From positions 62,001 to 126,000 of the forward strand of contig CASBWL010000056.1 of the NCBI GenBank assembly GCA_949130495.1: a stretch of DNA of 64,000 bases. Reading direction: 5' to 3'. The notes below the pieces were generated by a model that ran no database searches, had not been told where the DNA came from, and worked only from the letters and a program-made list of their open reading frames with translations. Positions 12,444 to 23,275 of the stretch are shown here, piece after piece. Origin of the DNA: Sambucus nigra. Lineage: Eukaryota > Streptophyta > Magnoliopsida > Dipsacales > Adoxaceae. How positions within the stretch are numbered: position 1 is the first letter of the stretch; every line of letters starts with the position of its first letter. Position numbers and translations under genes: made by a program.

Positions 12444-13586
12444 CAAGACCAACCTTTCAATTTCCAAATGTATATGCAGCAATCCAATCTTCTCATCTTC
12501 CTCTCATTTACCCTTGCTCTCCCGTCCGATTCGATTTCTTTGTGAAAAATATAAGTCTCTCTATCTATTTATATAAATTATAAACAATAGTTCCACGTTC
12601 TCCGAATTTGATAAAAAAATAGAGAGAGATTTTGTTGTAACAAAAATTTCTTTTGTTAGTTTCTATTTCCAGGGGGAAAAATATAAGGCAGGTGTAACTT
12701 CTAAGTGTAAGTGTTCTCTTTTCTTTCACCATATCATATTAAATTCTATCGCCAATTTATGGATATGTTTTTACTTTTTAATCCAGCTCTCCACATTCTT
12801 TGTGCACTAAGTTTAGATCTGTAATTTTATCTATCAATCGTATTATAACTTTACATGATATTAATGCTGGTTATGCGTTAGTCCCTGTTTCTTTTACTTG
12901 TGGGCCTTTTTTAATTACAGATAAAGTGGTTTTTGGTCCCCAATATAAAAAAAGCTTTTGATGAGTAAGAGTAACTGTGTAAGGACATTGTAAAAAGCCC
13001 CCATTTTCTCACTTAAAGCTCTCCATCGATGCTCACATGTAACGAGTACCTCACCTCTTATCTAGAAGGAGTCCTACTCGTATCCTCAAACAAAATGTAA
13101 ATTGTAACTTCCATTATTTTATGTAACATGTAAAGAATAATCCATCTACCTATGCGTTAACTAAACGTGGATACTTATGTCTGACACCCCAATCCCCGAA
13201 TGGATTTCATACTATTGACTACACAATTTATATGAACTAAGTTCAAATTATTACATCATAGAATATTCCATTAGGCTTATCTATTTCTTCCGACTATTTA
13301 ATAATTTCAGTCGTACTCCTCATCGTCTACCTAATTAGACTATAAGTTTATTCTCTTTGATTACCAAATCATTATTCTTATTAATAATTATCTACCCAGT
13401 TATTCATTCTCTTTAATTATTGTCTACTTTCTTAGATAACCCAATTATTATTATTATTAATAATTGTCTACCACATTAATCATTAGGACCCATCTTCGTC
13501 CTTAATTATCCACATCATTTTATTAAACTGACTTTATTATCATTAAACATTGTCTACATCTTTAGACTAAGAGGTCACATTCCTAT
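12444..13586. other. unassigned non-coding region
   Basis: 12444-12960 is pyrimidine-rich and resembles single-copy or UTR-like DNA, with no long frame. 13030-13085 resembles, on the minus strand, part of the Gyp1/Gyp5 LTR (ACCTCACCTCT...TCCTACTCG). 13179 reads CTGACACCCCAATCC, similar to the inverted 3' edge of a gypsy LTR. From 13250 the sequence is a degenerate array rich in TGTCTAC and AATTATTATT. It may be an eroded minus-strand LTR into which Gyp2 inserted. Confidence 0.35.
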
Positions 13587-14266
13587 ATTTAACTAAGGAC
13601 TTAATCAATAGTGTATTGTATGAGTGGTACGGAGGAGCCAATCCTGTTAGTAGATAGATAATTATTTAGGAGACCTAGTTGGACTGGGTAACATAGCTAG
13701 GTAGGAGACATTAGGCATGCACATTAGTTGACAGGTGAGAAACTCAAGGGAGTGTATGTTGAACTAACATGTGTAATCAATAGCTGGTTTTAAACTGTGA
13801 TAAATACTTTCTAAATATTTTTCAATGTTTTAGGTTCTGATCCATTTGCAAAATATTTTCAAAACCAATTAGGTGTCCATCTACAAGGACATTAAGCTTA
13901 ATGATTCATTCCATGGATGCGTAGCAGCAGCACTTGTGGAGGCTTGTAGGATTTGGATTAGACACTTTAGTTACTTGATTCCTACAGTCAGATTTAGTTT
14001 TAGTTATTCATTTGGGCATGTTGCCCCTTTAGCTATTACTTTTATACCAGTTCAAACTATGTATTTGAGTTTATTATTTCTGATGGATTTTTATTAGACT
14101 TGGGAATCAATAATTTATTCGGTATTATTTATTTCAGCTAATTATCTTGTGATGGATTCATATTATTACTATATGTATGGTTTATTTATTACATTTATTT
14201 TCGCATGTTGTTGTTTATTGAAAGATAAAATTTGGCACCAATTTTTTTGAATACTAGGTGGTTAAC
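13587..14266 (+). repeat. Gyp2 5' LTR, truncated, before the viral block
   Basis: It aligns with about 61710-62388 of the 3' LTR, with markers GGACTGGGTA, TTAGGTGTCC and AAATTTGGCACCA. It stops in GAATACTAGGTGGTTA, where viral sequence starts. The remaining 3' tail of the LTR resumes at 26428. Confidence 0.9.
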
Positions 14267-14604
14267 TCCTTTTATCAAAGACCTTGAAGAAACTCATTGG
14301 CTTTATACTATATTAAATGATAATTTTAGTGAAAACCCACTAAAATTATGGAATAAAAGTCCAAGATATTGTAATCTCATACTAAGAGATCCCAATGTCA
14401 TTATAAGAGTAAAACCAATGATCTATACCAGAAATGATATAGATGAATTTGATAAACAAATCAAAGAATTATTGGATATAAATCTTATTGAAGAAACAAT
14501 AAGTCCACACTCTAGCCCTGCCTTCATGGTAAGAAAACACAATGAAGTAATAAGAGGAAAAGCTAGAATGGCTATAAATTATAAAAGACTAAATGAACAA
14601 TTAA
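14266..14604 (+). pseudogene. displaced RT fragment (unit A)
   Basis: This is 339 bp matching 16532-16870 of unit B with about three differences. It covers the linker after the protease and the start of the reverse transcriptase (motifs SPAFMVRKH and MAINYKRLNEQL). It is fused on the left to LTR sequence and on the right, at about 14604, to the coat-protein gene in another frame. The frame closes at 14642. The simplest reading is a remnant of a third tandem unit after a deletion of about 5.2 kb. It has no function of its own. Confidence 0.9.
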
Positions 14605-15763
14605 TTCTAAAGCTGGTTATAAATGTTGTGATAAGATTTTAAAAGAAGACTGGAAAATAGGATGTAATCCACCTCCTAGAAATTCCAAATATTCTAAATA
14701 TTCTCGAAAGAGAAAATTTAAATGGAAACCTTGCAAAAAGAAAATATCTTTTTCAAAGAATAAACAATATATTAGAAAAAATAAACCTTCTAAAAAACCA
14801 CCTCTAACAAAGAAGTGCCGTTGTTACATTTGCAACGAAGAAGGCCACTATGCACCTGATTGTCCTAAAAAAGGAAAAAGTGCAAATAAAATGATAAAAT
14901 TTCTTGAAGAACAAGAATTAGAAATATTCTATGGAGAAGATTTATCTGATTCTGATATTTCTAATTATGAAATTTTATATGAGATTGAATCTGATTCGGA
15001 AACATCCAATGAAGAATTCGTATTTATGTATAATACTGCAGAAGTACGAGGTAGTAGCGAAGATGAGCTACAAACAGTAGCCCTTCGTGAAATAGTTGGA
15101 GAAGAAATCACTTTTACCAACGAACAACTACAAGAAATTGATAATCAAAGGCAACTTATAAAAAAGGAAGATGTGTATAAATTATCAAAATTCAAATTAT
15201 TCTCAACAAGAATATTTGAACAATTTAATGGTAATACTACTGCTGGCTCAACAGATGATGAAACAGCAGATATTAAACCTTTTGATTTAAAAAAGATCAA
15301 AAGATGGAAGAAGAAACACCCAAATATTAAATATATACATATCGGGTTTATTCAAATCTGTATTACTGCCCTGTTTAGACAAGGTATGGATACACCCGTA
15401 GCTATACTGGTCTTAGACAAAAGATTCAGTAATCCTATGAATGCCATAATTGGAGGAGTCCAATCCAATTTGGTAAATGGAGTTATTTGGTTTAACATAA
15501 AACCAAATTTCTTCATATCTATTGATGATCCAAACATTGAGGAATCTGTCATTATAAAAATCCAAACCAAAGGAATAGGAATGAAAGATACCTCACGAAA
15601 TATGTCAATACATTGGAAAACAATTCATGAATTGACAACTCTACCACATACAAATACACAAAATGTGGATAGAAATATTATAGAAATATTTGAACCTCGA
15701 CCATTTGATTCGGCAATACAACCCAGATTAATCAACTGGAGAGATTTGGAAGTCCCAAAATAA
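14605..15763 (+). pseudogene. coat protein C-terminus and movement protein, unit B
   Basis: The frame is open from the junction. A basic Lys/Arg tract comes first, then the CCHC knuckle (CYICNEEGHYAPDC, codons at 14822-14863), an acidic linker from 14891, and the 30K-superfamily movement domain. The movement domain is marked by HIGFIQICITALFRQG, LVLDKRF and GGVQSNLVNGV (about 15340-15500). The coat protein packages viral nucleic acid; the movement protein opens plasmodesmata for cell-to-cell spread. The coat N-terminus is missing because of the junction at 14604. The frame ends at TAA 15761-15763, where unit C has CAA, so the stop looks acquired. Beyond it the same frame stays open into the protease. 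The ATG at 14891 is internal and probably not a true start. Confidence 0.88.
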
Positions 15764-18061
15764 TGGATACTACCCCAAATAACAGAACCACCTCCTGAAA
15801 AACAACAAAACAGTGTTGAATTACAGGTATCTGGTAATAATGTCTATTTTAAAAATAAACATTCAGAAAATTGGCAAAAGAATTTTCCTGACAATGATTG
15901 GGAAAAATTAAAAGGAAAAAACCTTTTAAAAGGCGAAAGTAGTAATAGTAAACCCCCTATTGCTATGAAAAATATACAAGTACCAATATTACCTGGAACA
16001 AATTATCTAAAAGAAAATAATATAAAATCCAGTCAAATTTATCATTTCCAATTAGGAAAAGAAGAAATAATCTTCTCACCAAGCCATGGAAAGAGAAGAT
16101 ATACTTATGTATTAGGTTACTTCAATTTTGTAGGCTATAAACCATATAGTCTTTGCACATTAATTGATACAGGAGCAACTATATGTTCTTGTAGACCTAA
16201 TGCTTTACCTCCTGAAAAATGGATAAAAATGAAAAACCCTATTGCTGTAACAGGCATCAATGGGACACAAAATTTCATTGATTTAAAAGCTAAAAAAGTG
16301 GCTATATGGTTTAATGAAAAGAAATTCATTATTCCAAAAATCTTATGCTTTCCAGAAATGCATGGAGATTTTATTTTAGGCAACAATTTTATCTCAGAAT
16401 ATTTGCCTATAAGTATTGATGAGGGAACTATAAATTTAACCCTCAACAACGATGTAGTCAAAATCCCTTTACTACAACAACATAAATATAAGTGCGAAAG
16501 AGAGTTTCGCCCTACTAAGAAAGGGGATATAACTCCTTTTATCAAAGCCCTTGAAGAAACTCATTGGCTTTATACTATATTAAATGATAATTTTAGTGAA
16601 AACCCACTAAAATTATGGAATAAAAGTCCAAGATATTGTAATCTCAGACTAAGAGATCCCAATGTCATTATAAGAGTAAAACCAATGATCTATACCAGAA
16701 ATGATATAGATGAATTTGATAAACAAATCAAAGAATTATTGGATATAAATCTTATTGAAGAAACAATAAGTCCACACTCTAGCCCTGCCTTCATGGTAAG
16801 AAAACACAATGAAGTAATAAGAGGAAAAGCTAGAATGGTTATAAATTATAAAAGACTAAATGAACAATTAGAGTTTGATGGTTATTTTATTCCAAGAAAG
16901 GATGTATTAATTAACCAAACTAAAGGAAAAAAGTTCTTTAGCAAATTCGATTGTAAATCTGGATTTTGGCAGTTAAAACTAACTGAAGAATCCAAGCCAT
17001 TGACAGCCTTTAGTACCCCTAGAGGGCACTATCAATGGAATGTTATGCCTTTTGGACTAAGCACAGCTCCTCAGGTATATCAAAGATGGATGGACAAAAT
17101 CTTTAAAGACCTTAAAGATTTTTGCGTTGTCTATATAGATGACATTCTTGTTTTTTCCAAAACCATAGAAGAACATAGATATCATCTGAAAATTATCTGT
17201 GAAAAATTCCAAAGACATGGAATCATTTTATCACCTAAGAAAATTGATGTTGAAAAAACAGAAATTAATTTTCTTGGCATAATCCTAAACCAGGATGGCC
17301 TACAATTACAAGATCATATTATCTCTAAAATAAGAGATTTTAATGAGGAAATTTTGGATAAAAAACAATTACAAAGTTTCCTAGGAATCCTTAATTATGG
17401 AAGAAATTTCATAAAAGGATTATCTCAAAAAGAATTACCACTTCTTGAAAAACTCAAAAAGAATGAAGTTTTTACATGGAGTGCTAATGATACTCTTGTT
17501 GTCAAAACAATTAAACAAGAAATTATTAATAATTGCCCAAAAGTTTATTTTCCTAAAATATGAGATAAATTAATATTGGAAACTGATGCTTCGGATAATT
17601 GCTGGGGATGTGTTCTCAAAGCAATTCCTGCAGAATATTGGAATGAAAACAATCCTTCCAATACTTTTGGTATTCGTGGTAAGAAAACCACTATCCCAAA
17701 AATAATTCAAAAACATGAATTGATATGTGGATATAATTCAGGAAAATTTAAGCCAAATGAACTGAATTATATTATTTTTGAAAAGGAATTATTAGCAATT
17801 AAGCTTGCTATTAAAAAATTCCATATTTTCTTAGCACCTGAAGACTTTATTGTCAGAACAGATAATAAAGCTGTCAAAGACTTCCTCATAAATAAAAGAA
17901 ATATTTTAGAAGGAAGAAGACTTAAATGGTTCAACCAAATTGCTGTCTATACATTTGAAGTTCAACATTTAAATGGTACTAATAATTTTCTTGCAGATTA
18001 TCTTAGCAGGAACTATGAAGAAAAACCTACTAACCAAGTAGAGTTTTTAGAAACCCACTAA
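15764..18061 (+). pseudogene. protease, reverse transcriptase and RNase H, unit B
   Basis: The frame is the same as that of the movement protein and contains no stop from 15764 to 17560. The retropepsin motif is LIDTGATICS (DTG codons 16166-16174), followed by a FILGNNF flap/end region. RT motifs are SPAFMVRKH, FSKFDCKSGFWQL, MPFGLSTAPQVYQ and the catalytic YIDD (17132-17143). RNase H begins at ETDAS (about 17580) with FEKELLAI and VRTDNKAV supplying the acidic residues. It replicates the genome by reverse transcription and processes the polyprotein. A TGA at 17561-17563 (GGA in unit C) separates RT from RNase H. The frame ends at TAA 18059-18061, inside a small hairpin. Confidence 0.92.
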
Positions 18062-18153
18062 ACAAGTGGAGTATGTTGCATATTTTAAAATAACACCCAC
18101 TAAACAAGGGGAATATTTTGAAATATATTTTATCAAAACCACTAAACAAGTGG
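18026..18153 (+). repeat. four short hairpin repeats across the polymerase/transactivator junction, unit B
   Basis: Four copies of a 15-base hairpin CCACT-AAACA-AGTGG or variants lie at about 18027-18041, 18055-18069, 18097-18111 and 18139-18153. Spacing is 28, then 42, then 42 bases. The first has CTACT...AGTAG, where both stem partners changed together. The third has one mismatch. The polymerase stop codon lies in the loop edge of the second. The alternative is a repeated coding motif of the type PTKQxE. Confidence 0.8.
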
Positions 18154-18170
18154 AGTTTTCTATTTTCAGG

Positions 18171-19628
18171 ATGGGAGATAAGCACCCAGGAGAAGTAAAA
18201 GGAGATTGGGTAACTGTTGCTAAAAAGGCAAAAACCCAAGCATCATCATCTACACAACCTAAACAAAATCCTGTTTATGTTGTATTCAGTGGAAGAAATC
18301 CAGGCTTCTATGACAACTGGAATCAGTGTTTTATGCAAGTAAACAAATACCCTGGTGCATGTCACCAAAAATTTGACACTATGCCAGAAGCCATTACAGC
18401 ATGGGAAAATTGGATGAAACAGTTAGGACCTCCTAATATGATTTACCAGTTCTCCAAACTACAGACCAAGGAAAGCCTCCTTGATACAGAAACTTACGAC
18501 TTTCACAACCCAGGAATCCCCTGCGAGTTGTATACACCATTAAATGAAGCATGGAAATCTCATCTCCGAGATAAAAGAAAAGATTTTAGAAAAAATATGA
18601 GTATCCTTGCTAACAAAATTGCTGAACAAACAGCAACCTTGGACAAATTCAAAAGTCTGAGCCTTAAACTCATAAAAAGCTTAAACTATGAAAATGAAGA
18701 TTTTCCTTTGGAAAAAATTGATACTTTTCTGGAATTTTCTGAATTACTGGAAAATGATTTTCCTGACAAGATCTTCAACACTATCAGGAGAATTTGTCTA
18801 TTTGAAAAAGCAAAGATAATTCTCCCACGTCCTCTATTCCAAATCGAAATTTTACCAAAAATCGAGGACCATGAGCAAAAGATAAAAAGTCTTTTACTAC
18901 AACATTTTTACTCTAGCTTAAATTATAGTGATGACATGCCAAAACTGCATTTCATTACTGAAGAAGGATATCCACCTTAGGATATTGAAACACTTGAATG
19001 GGGGTTAGTAAACAAACTAATCTTCTCCAGTGTAGCATGTTCCACTCATTTTGAATTTTTACCTATGATGATCAAAACCATGATCTATCATGTATTGACA
19101 AAAAGCAGGTACAAATATACTCGCTATCTGTCATTTCATATCACAAGCACAATTGGTTGGCGATCAAGAGAAATTTTCTATCAACCCTACCAGATCTGGT
19201 ACCTCAGAACTACTGAGGACTACGAATGGGACGAGATTGAATAAAATTGGGAAATTGCACTTAATGTACCGTTGTACCAGTTGGACACAACGAGATATTG
19301 GTCACAAAACCTGATCAATACTTCAAAACATGCAGAATATTTTTGTCGGGAATCAGCATTAAAATTCATGGTAACTGATGGCAGACGATTATTTGTTACC
19401 GATTTACCGATAAATTATACTACCTCGCTTGAACAACGAGCGGCAGTAAGGGAGTTTCTAAATAATTTGAAAAACAAAAATAATTTGGATGTTCCCTTTG
19501 AACAATTAAGCCATGCGGAGGAATACGAACAAGCCCAATTACATGGACCTCCAAATGACAGCCCTAACGATAGTATGTCTTTCGACTCCGTCGCTGAGGC
19601 CAATATTTCCAATGCATTCGATGCATGA
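18171..19628 (+). pseudogene. viroplasmin/translational transactivator, unit B
   Basis: The likely start is ATG 18171 (MGDKHPGEV), 110 bases after the polymerase stop and in another frame. The open frame also extends upstream without ATG to about 18066. The domain YVVFSGRNPGFYDNW (about codons 36-50), with a C-x-Q-V-x-Y-P-G-A pattern, is the caulimovirid viroplasmin fold, related to the RNase H1 N-terminal domain. In this family the protein forms the viroplasm and permits reinitiation on polycistronic RNA. In-frame stops at TAG 18978-18980 and TAA 19242-19244 break it. The same frame stays open to a TGA at 19626-19628, so the intact protein may have been longer than either segment. Confidence 0.85.
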
Positions 19629-19714
19629 CAATTGGAACAAGGAAATAAATCCACATGGACGACTGCAATTCATCCAGCACACGAAGTGGGATATGCACAT
19701 GGACAGTAAACAGC

Positions 19715-19731
19715 TGACGCATGTGATGACG
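19715..19731 (+). promoter_or_regulatory. as-1-like enhancer element
   Basis: TGACGCATGTGATGACG has two TGACG motifs with a 7-base spacer, the same layout as the TGA-factor (bZIP) binding as-1 element of the CaMV 35S promoter. Here it lies about 180 bp upstream of the TATA box, further away than in CaMV. Confidence 0.75.
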
Positions 19732-19911
19732 ATTTGGACGTTTAAAACAAAAACATCCAAATCAGTTACTATTTACTTTTTTGAATCATTGTAAAATACT
19801 GTGTGCTTTTACTGTGCAAATCACTGTGCACTTTACATTCAGCAGCCCACGTTTATGTTTTCTTTCCTTTGTTTATTCATAAAGAAAAAGATAAGGTTAT
19901 CTTTTAGAGGC

Positions 19912-19918
19912 TATAAAA
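19912..19918 (+). promoter_or_regulatory. TATA box of the pregenomic RNA promoter
   Basis: GCTATAAAAGGGG is a strong TATA match, located 145 bp upstream of the primer site. Transcription would start near 19945. The following 100 bp are pyrimidine-rich, as in caulimovirid R regions. Confidence 0.8.
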
Positions 19919-20009
19919 GGGGAGCTTCTCCTCAGTTGTAAATCATCAGTTGTAATATTTCTCTTACTCTTTTGTACTCTCTTCTCTACATATAATATTA
20001 GTCCGATCA

Positions 20010-20059
20010 TTTTCGACATTTCCGACTTGTGTAATTTTCGACATTTTCGACTTGTGTAA
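20010..20059 (+). repeat. tandem 25-bp repeat just before the primer site
   Basis: Two adjacent 25-base copies, TTTTCGACATTTCCGACTTG plus GTGTAA type, differ at one base. The second ends three bases before the primer site, so it would be in the strong-stop region of minus-strand DNA. Confidence 0.9.
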
Positions 20060-20062
20060 TTG

Positions 20063-20075
20063 TGGTATCAGAGCC
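20063..20075 (+). other. pararetrovirus primer binding site (tRNA-Met)
   Basis: TGGTATCAGAGCC matches the complement of the initiator tRNA-Met 3' end. In this family it primes minus-strand synthesis and marks the conventional genome origin. Confidence 0.92.
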
Positions 20076-20102
20076 TTGTGATCAAAGGTTAGCATTATAA
20101 CT

Positions 20103-20123
20103 ATGTTTATATTATTATGCTAG
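20103..20123 (+). CDS. leader short ORF 1 (6 codons)
   Basis: ATG TTT ... TGC TAG lies 28 bases after the primer site. Very short ORFs in the leader are usual in caulimovirids that use ribosome shunting. Expression is an inference. Confidence 0.35.
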   Translation: MFILLC

Positions 20124-20124
20124 T

Positions 20125-20271
20125 ATGAATGTTAAAGTAGAGACTATTATACTCCATCACAGAATTTATGTTTCTGGAGAAAATTTTAGAGTAAAATATA
20201 AAGTTTTTGGAACTAAGTGTCGTAATAATTGTTGTATGAAATATCGTTTAATCCTAGTTTTATATAAATAA
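20125..20271 (+). CDS. leader short ORF 2 (48 codons)
   Basis: This frame starts with the next ATG after leader ORF 1 and reads to TAA 20269-20271. It is Lys, Val and Ile-rich with three Cys near the end (a CRNNCC segment), and I recognise no domain. It may be a leader ORF with only a translational role, or chance. Confidence 0.3.
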   Translation: MNVKVETIILHHRIYVSGENFRVKYKVFGTKCRNNCCMKYRLILVLYK

Positions 20272-20558
20272 CTATGTTATTTGGTATATGCAGTTATAAT
20301 CTCCATATTATAATCAAGTTACGACTGTCCTTGTAAAAAAAAAAAAAAGAGAGAGTAAAAAATCACGGTGATTTAAATATAAAGATATTATTATATTATT
20401 TTGAAAATCTTTAAAGTTTTCATAAAACCCATATCCCTATTATTATTTCAAAGCCCATATTTCCATTCGCCAAAAAGCTACTCTAGTTAAGCATTAGGCG
20501 TTAGGAAAACTGGTTTTAGGCACCTGAAATAACATATAATAGGAGGTCTTAGGTACCA

Positions 20559-20864
20559 ATGGAATCTCGAAAAGATGAACAAAGTAATAATAATATTAAT
20601 CTACAATGTTTAGCACCATGGTTACAAAAAGATGAGTCTATGTATAATCATAGTTTACATATAGATAAAAAATCTGAAAATGATATTAGTAAAATTAGTA
20701 CTACGTTAAATAGTTTAACTGATATAGTTTTTAGTTGGGTTAAACGAACTGAAAGACATCAGGTCGTTAATCAAAATTATGTAGAGAAAAAATTAGATTG
20801 TATTGAATTCAACTTAAACAAAGTTGATCAAAAAATTAGTCAACTCGAAACGTATCAAATTTAG
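20559..20864 (+). CDS. ORF1, small coiled-coil protein (101 aa), unit C
   Basis: This is the first substantial ORF after the leader, with its ATG in a CCAATGG context. The C-terminal half is heptad-like (a NLNKVDQKISQLE segment), typical of a coiled coil. In related viruses small coiled-coil proteins bind the virion, but I cannot prove that identity here. The frame ends at TAG 20862-20864. Coiled-coil character continues immediately in a different frame (EETKQQIENLLNKID), which is in phase with the coat ORF at 20942. So either the genes overlap or a small indel split one longer ORF. Only this copy exists in the window. Confidence 0.65.
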   Translation: MESRKDEQSNNNINLQCLAPWLQKDESMYNHSLHIDKKSENDISKISTTLNSLTDIVFSWVKRTERHQVVNQNYVEKKLDCIEFNLNKVDQKISQLETYQI

Positions 20865-20941
20865 ATCTAAAAGAGGAGACTAAACAACAAATTGAAAATC
20901 TATTAAACAAAATAGATAATCAAAATCCAGAACAAACTGGA

Positions 20942-23275
20942 ATGAATAACCCAGGGGATAACAAAATTTCTAGGTTATATTATGGTTCGGAAGAAATCAA
21001 AGCTCTTCAAACAGAAGAATTTAATTACACCGAATATATAAATGTTCGTGAAATATTAGATTATTGCAAACATCTATACAAAAATCCAATATTAACTGTT
21101 TCAGAACGTAATAAACTCATTGAACAAATACAAACCACGTATTTGGAAAATGAAAAATTATTACAACACTATCAGTATGAATTAAACCAATATTCATCTG
21201 ATGAAGAAGAAATTCCACCACATGTAGTAAATACAATTGATGGAAAAAGGAAGGCTGAAGACCCACTTCAGGAATTCCAAAATTGGGAAGCTTTTGAAGA
21301 TTATATGCAAACCCCTGCATATAAAAATGAAAAAGAAGATTTTGTTAAAACAGGCAATGCTTCTACAAGTAATACTAAAAATGAGGATGAACCAAACCCT
21401 TTTTTCCTAAGAAGAGATAATTTGAATAAACAAAATATATCTCAACATGGTATTTATCTTGATCTAAGGCATATACCTTTTAAAGATCAAGAACAAACTA
21501 TTAATGAGTGGGCACAATCCATGTCTATACTCATTACTAATTATAAGAGTACATGGTCTAAAGAAAAATTTTTAGACTACCTTGCTGCAACACTCCAAGG
21601 TGATGTTTTACAGTGGTTGCAACAATGGGAAAGCTCAGAAATAGGAATTCAGCAAAAAACTGAACTCCTACAAACCTTCAAATCTTTTGATGAAATATTA
21701 AAAGGATTTGTTGAAATAATTAAAGAAAATCTGATTGGATATACTGGAGAACCCAGACTCCAAGAGGATGCGTGTTACATCTTATCTAAACTAGAATTAT
21801 GTAACATTTGTCAATTTGAAGAATTTGTTGAACTATATAAAAAATATTATTTCAAACTAAAACATTCAGAGACCAAACACTGGATGGACCAATTCTTTCA
21901 TAAACTCCCAAACCCATGGGATGAAATAGCCTTAAAATCTTATCCTGGCTGGTTAAAAACTATCGGGAAGGACGAGAAAGATGACAATCTTGGTTTTCGC
22001 ATTAATTGGGTATTAAGAAAAATATCTGACCACTGCATTGAAATAAAAGCCAAGAAACAAGTTAAAAATCAAATCACGAATTCTAAAGATGGTTATAAAT
22101 GTTGTGATAAGATTTTAAAAGAAAACTGGAAAATAGGATGTAATCCACCTCCTAGAAATTCCAAATATTCTAAATATTCTCGAAAGAGAAAATTTAAATG
22201 GAAACCTTGGAAAAAGAAAATATCTTTTTCAAAGAATAAAAAATATATTAGAAAAAAGAAACCTTCTAAAAAACCACCTCTAAAAAAGAAGTGTCGTTGT
22301 TACATTTGCAACGAAGAAGGCCATTATGCACCTGATTGTCCTAAAAAAGGAAAAAGTGCAAATAAAATGATAAAATTTCTTGAAGAACAAGAATTAGAAA
22401 TATTCTATGGAGAAGATTTATCTGATTCTGATATTTCTAATTATGAAATTTTATATGAGATTGAATCTGATTCGGAAACATCCGATGAAGAATTCGTATT
22501 TATGTATAATACTGCAGAAGTACGAGGTAGTAGCGAAGATGATCTACAAACAGTAGCCCTTCGTGAAATAGTTGGAGAAGAAATCACTTTTACCAACGAA
22601 CAACTACAAGAAATTGATAATCAAAGGCAACTTATAAAAAAGGAAGATGTGTATAAATTATCAAAATTCAAATTATTCTCAACAAGAATATTTGAACAAT
22701 TTAATGGTAATACTACTGCTGGCTCAACAGATGATGAAACAGCAGATATTAAACTTTTTGATTTAAAAAAGATCAAAAGATGGAAGAAGAAACACCCAAA
22801 TATTAAATATATACATATCGGGTTTATTCAAATCTGTATTACTGCCCTGTTTAGACAAGGTATGGATACACCTGTAGCTATACTGGTCTTAGACAAAAGA
22901 TTCAGTAATCCTATGAATGCCATAATTGGAGGAGTCCAATCCAATTTGGTAAATGGAGTTATTTGGTTTAACATAAAACCAAATTTCTTCATATCTATTG
23001 ATGATCCAAACATTGAGGAATCTGTCATTATAAAAATCCAAACCAAAGGAATAGGAATGAAAGATACCTCACGAAATATGTCAATACATTGGAAAACAAT
23101 TCATGAATTGACAACTCTACCACATACAAATACACAAAATGTGGATAGAAATATTATAGAAATATTTGAACCTCGACCATTTGATTCGGCAATACAACCC
23201 AGATTAATCAACTGGAGAGATTTGGAAGTCCCAAAACAATGGATACTACCCCCAAATAACAGAACCACCTCCTGA
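20942..23275 (+). pseudogene. coat protein plus movement protein, unit C (777 codons)
   Basis: From the ATG: an acidic N-terminal segment with SSDEEEIPP (about residues 85-93), the coat core (about 160-390, marked by WAQSMSILI and a LDYLAATLQGDVLQWL stretch), a Lys/Arg tract (about 408-452), the CCHC knuckle (residues 453-466, 22298-22339), an acidic linker from about 476, and the 30K movement domain (about 620-690). Coat precedes movement protein, as in cavemoviruses and solendoviruses. An extra C in the C run near 23250 (five C, four in unit B) shifts the frame, which closes at TGA 23273-23275. Unit B keeps the frame through this point. The coat region has no stop. Confidence 0.88.

Larger units (their letters stand above)
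19629..20558 (+). promoter_or_regulatory. large intergenic region of the pararetrovirus
   Basis: The 930 bp between the transactivator and ORF1 hold the as-1-like element, the TATA box, the RNA 5' leader, a tandem 25-bp repeat, the primer site and short leader ORFs. Only this one copy is present in the block. I see no canonical AATAAA between the TATA box and the primer site. Confidence 0.85.

Noticed and set aside
14891..15763. Movement-protein segment as a separate gene starting at ATG 14891
   Set aside because: In unit C the same Met is internal to the coat-movement frame. It appears first here only because the junction at 14604 removed the upstream start.
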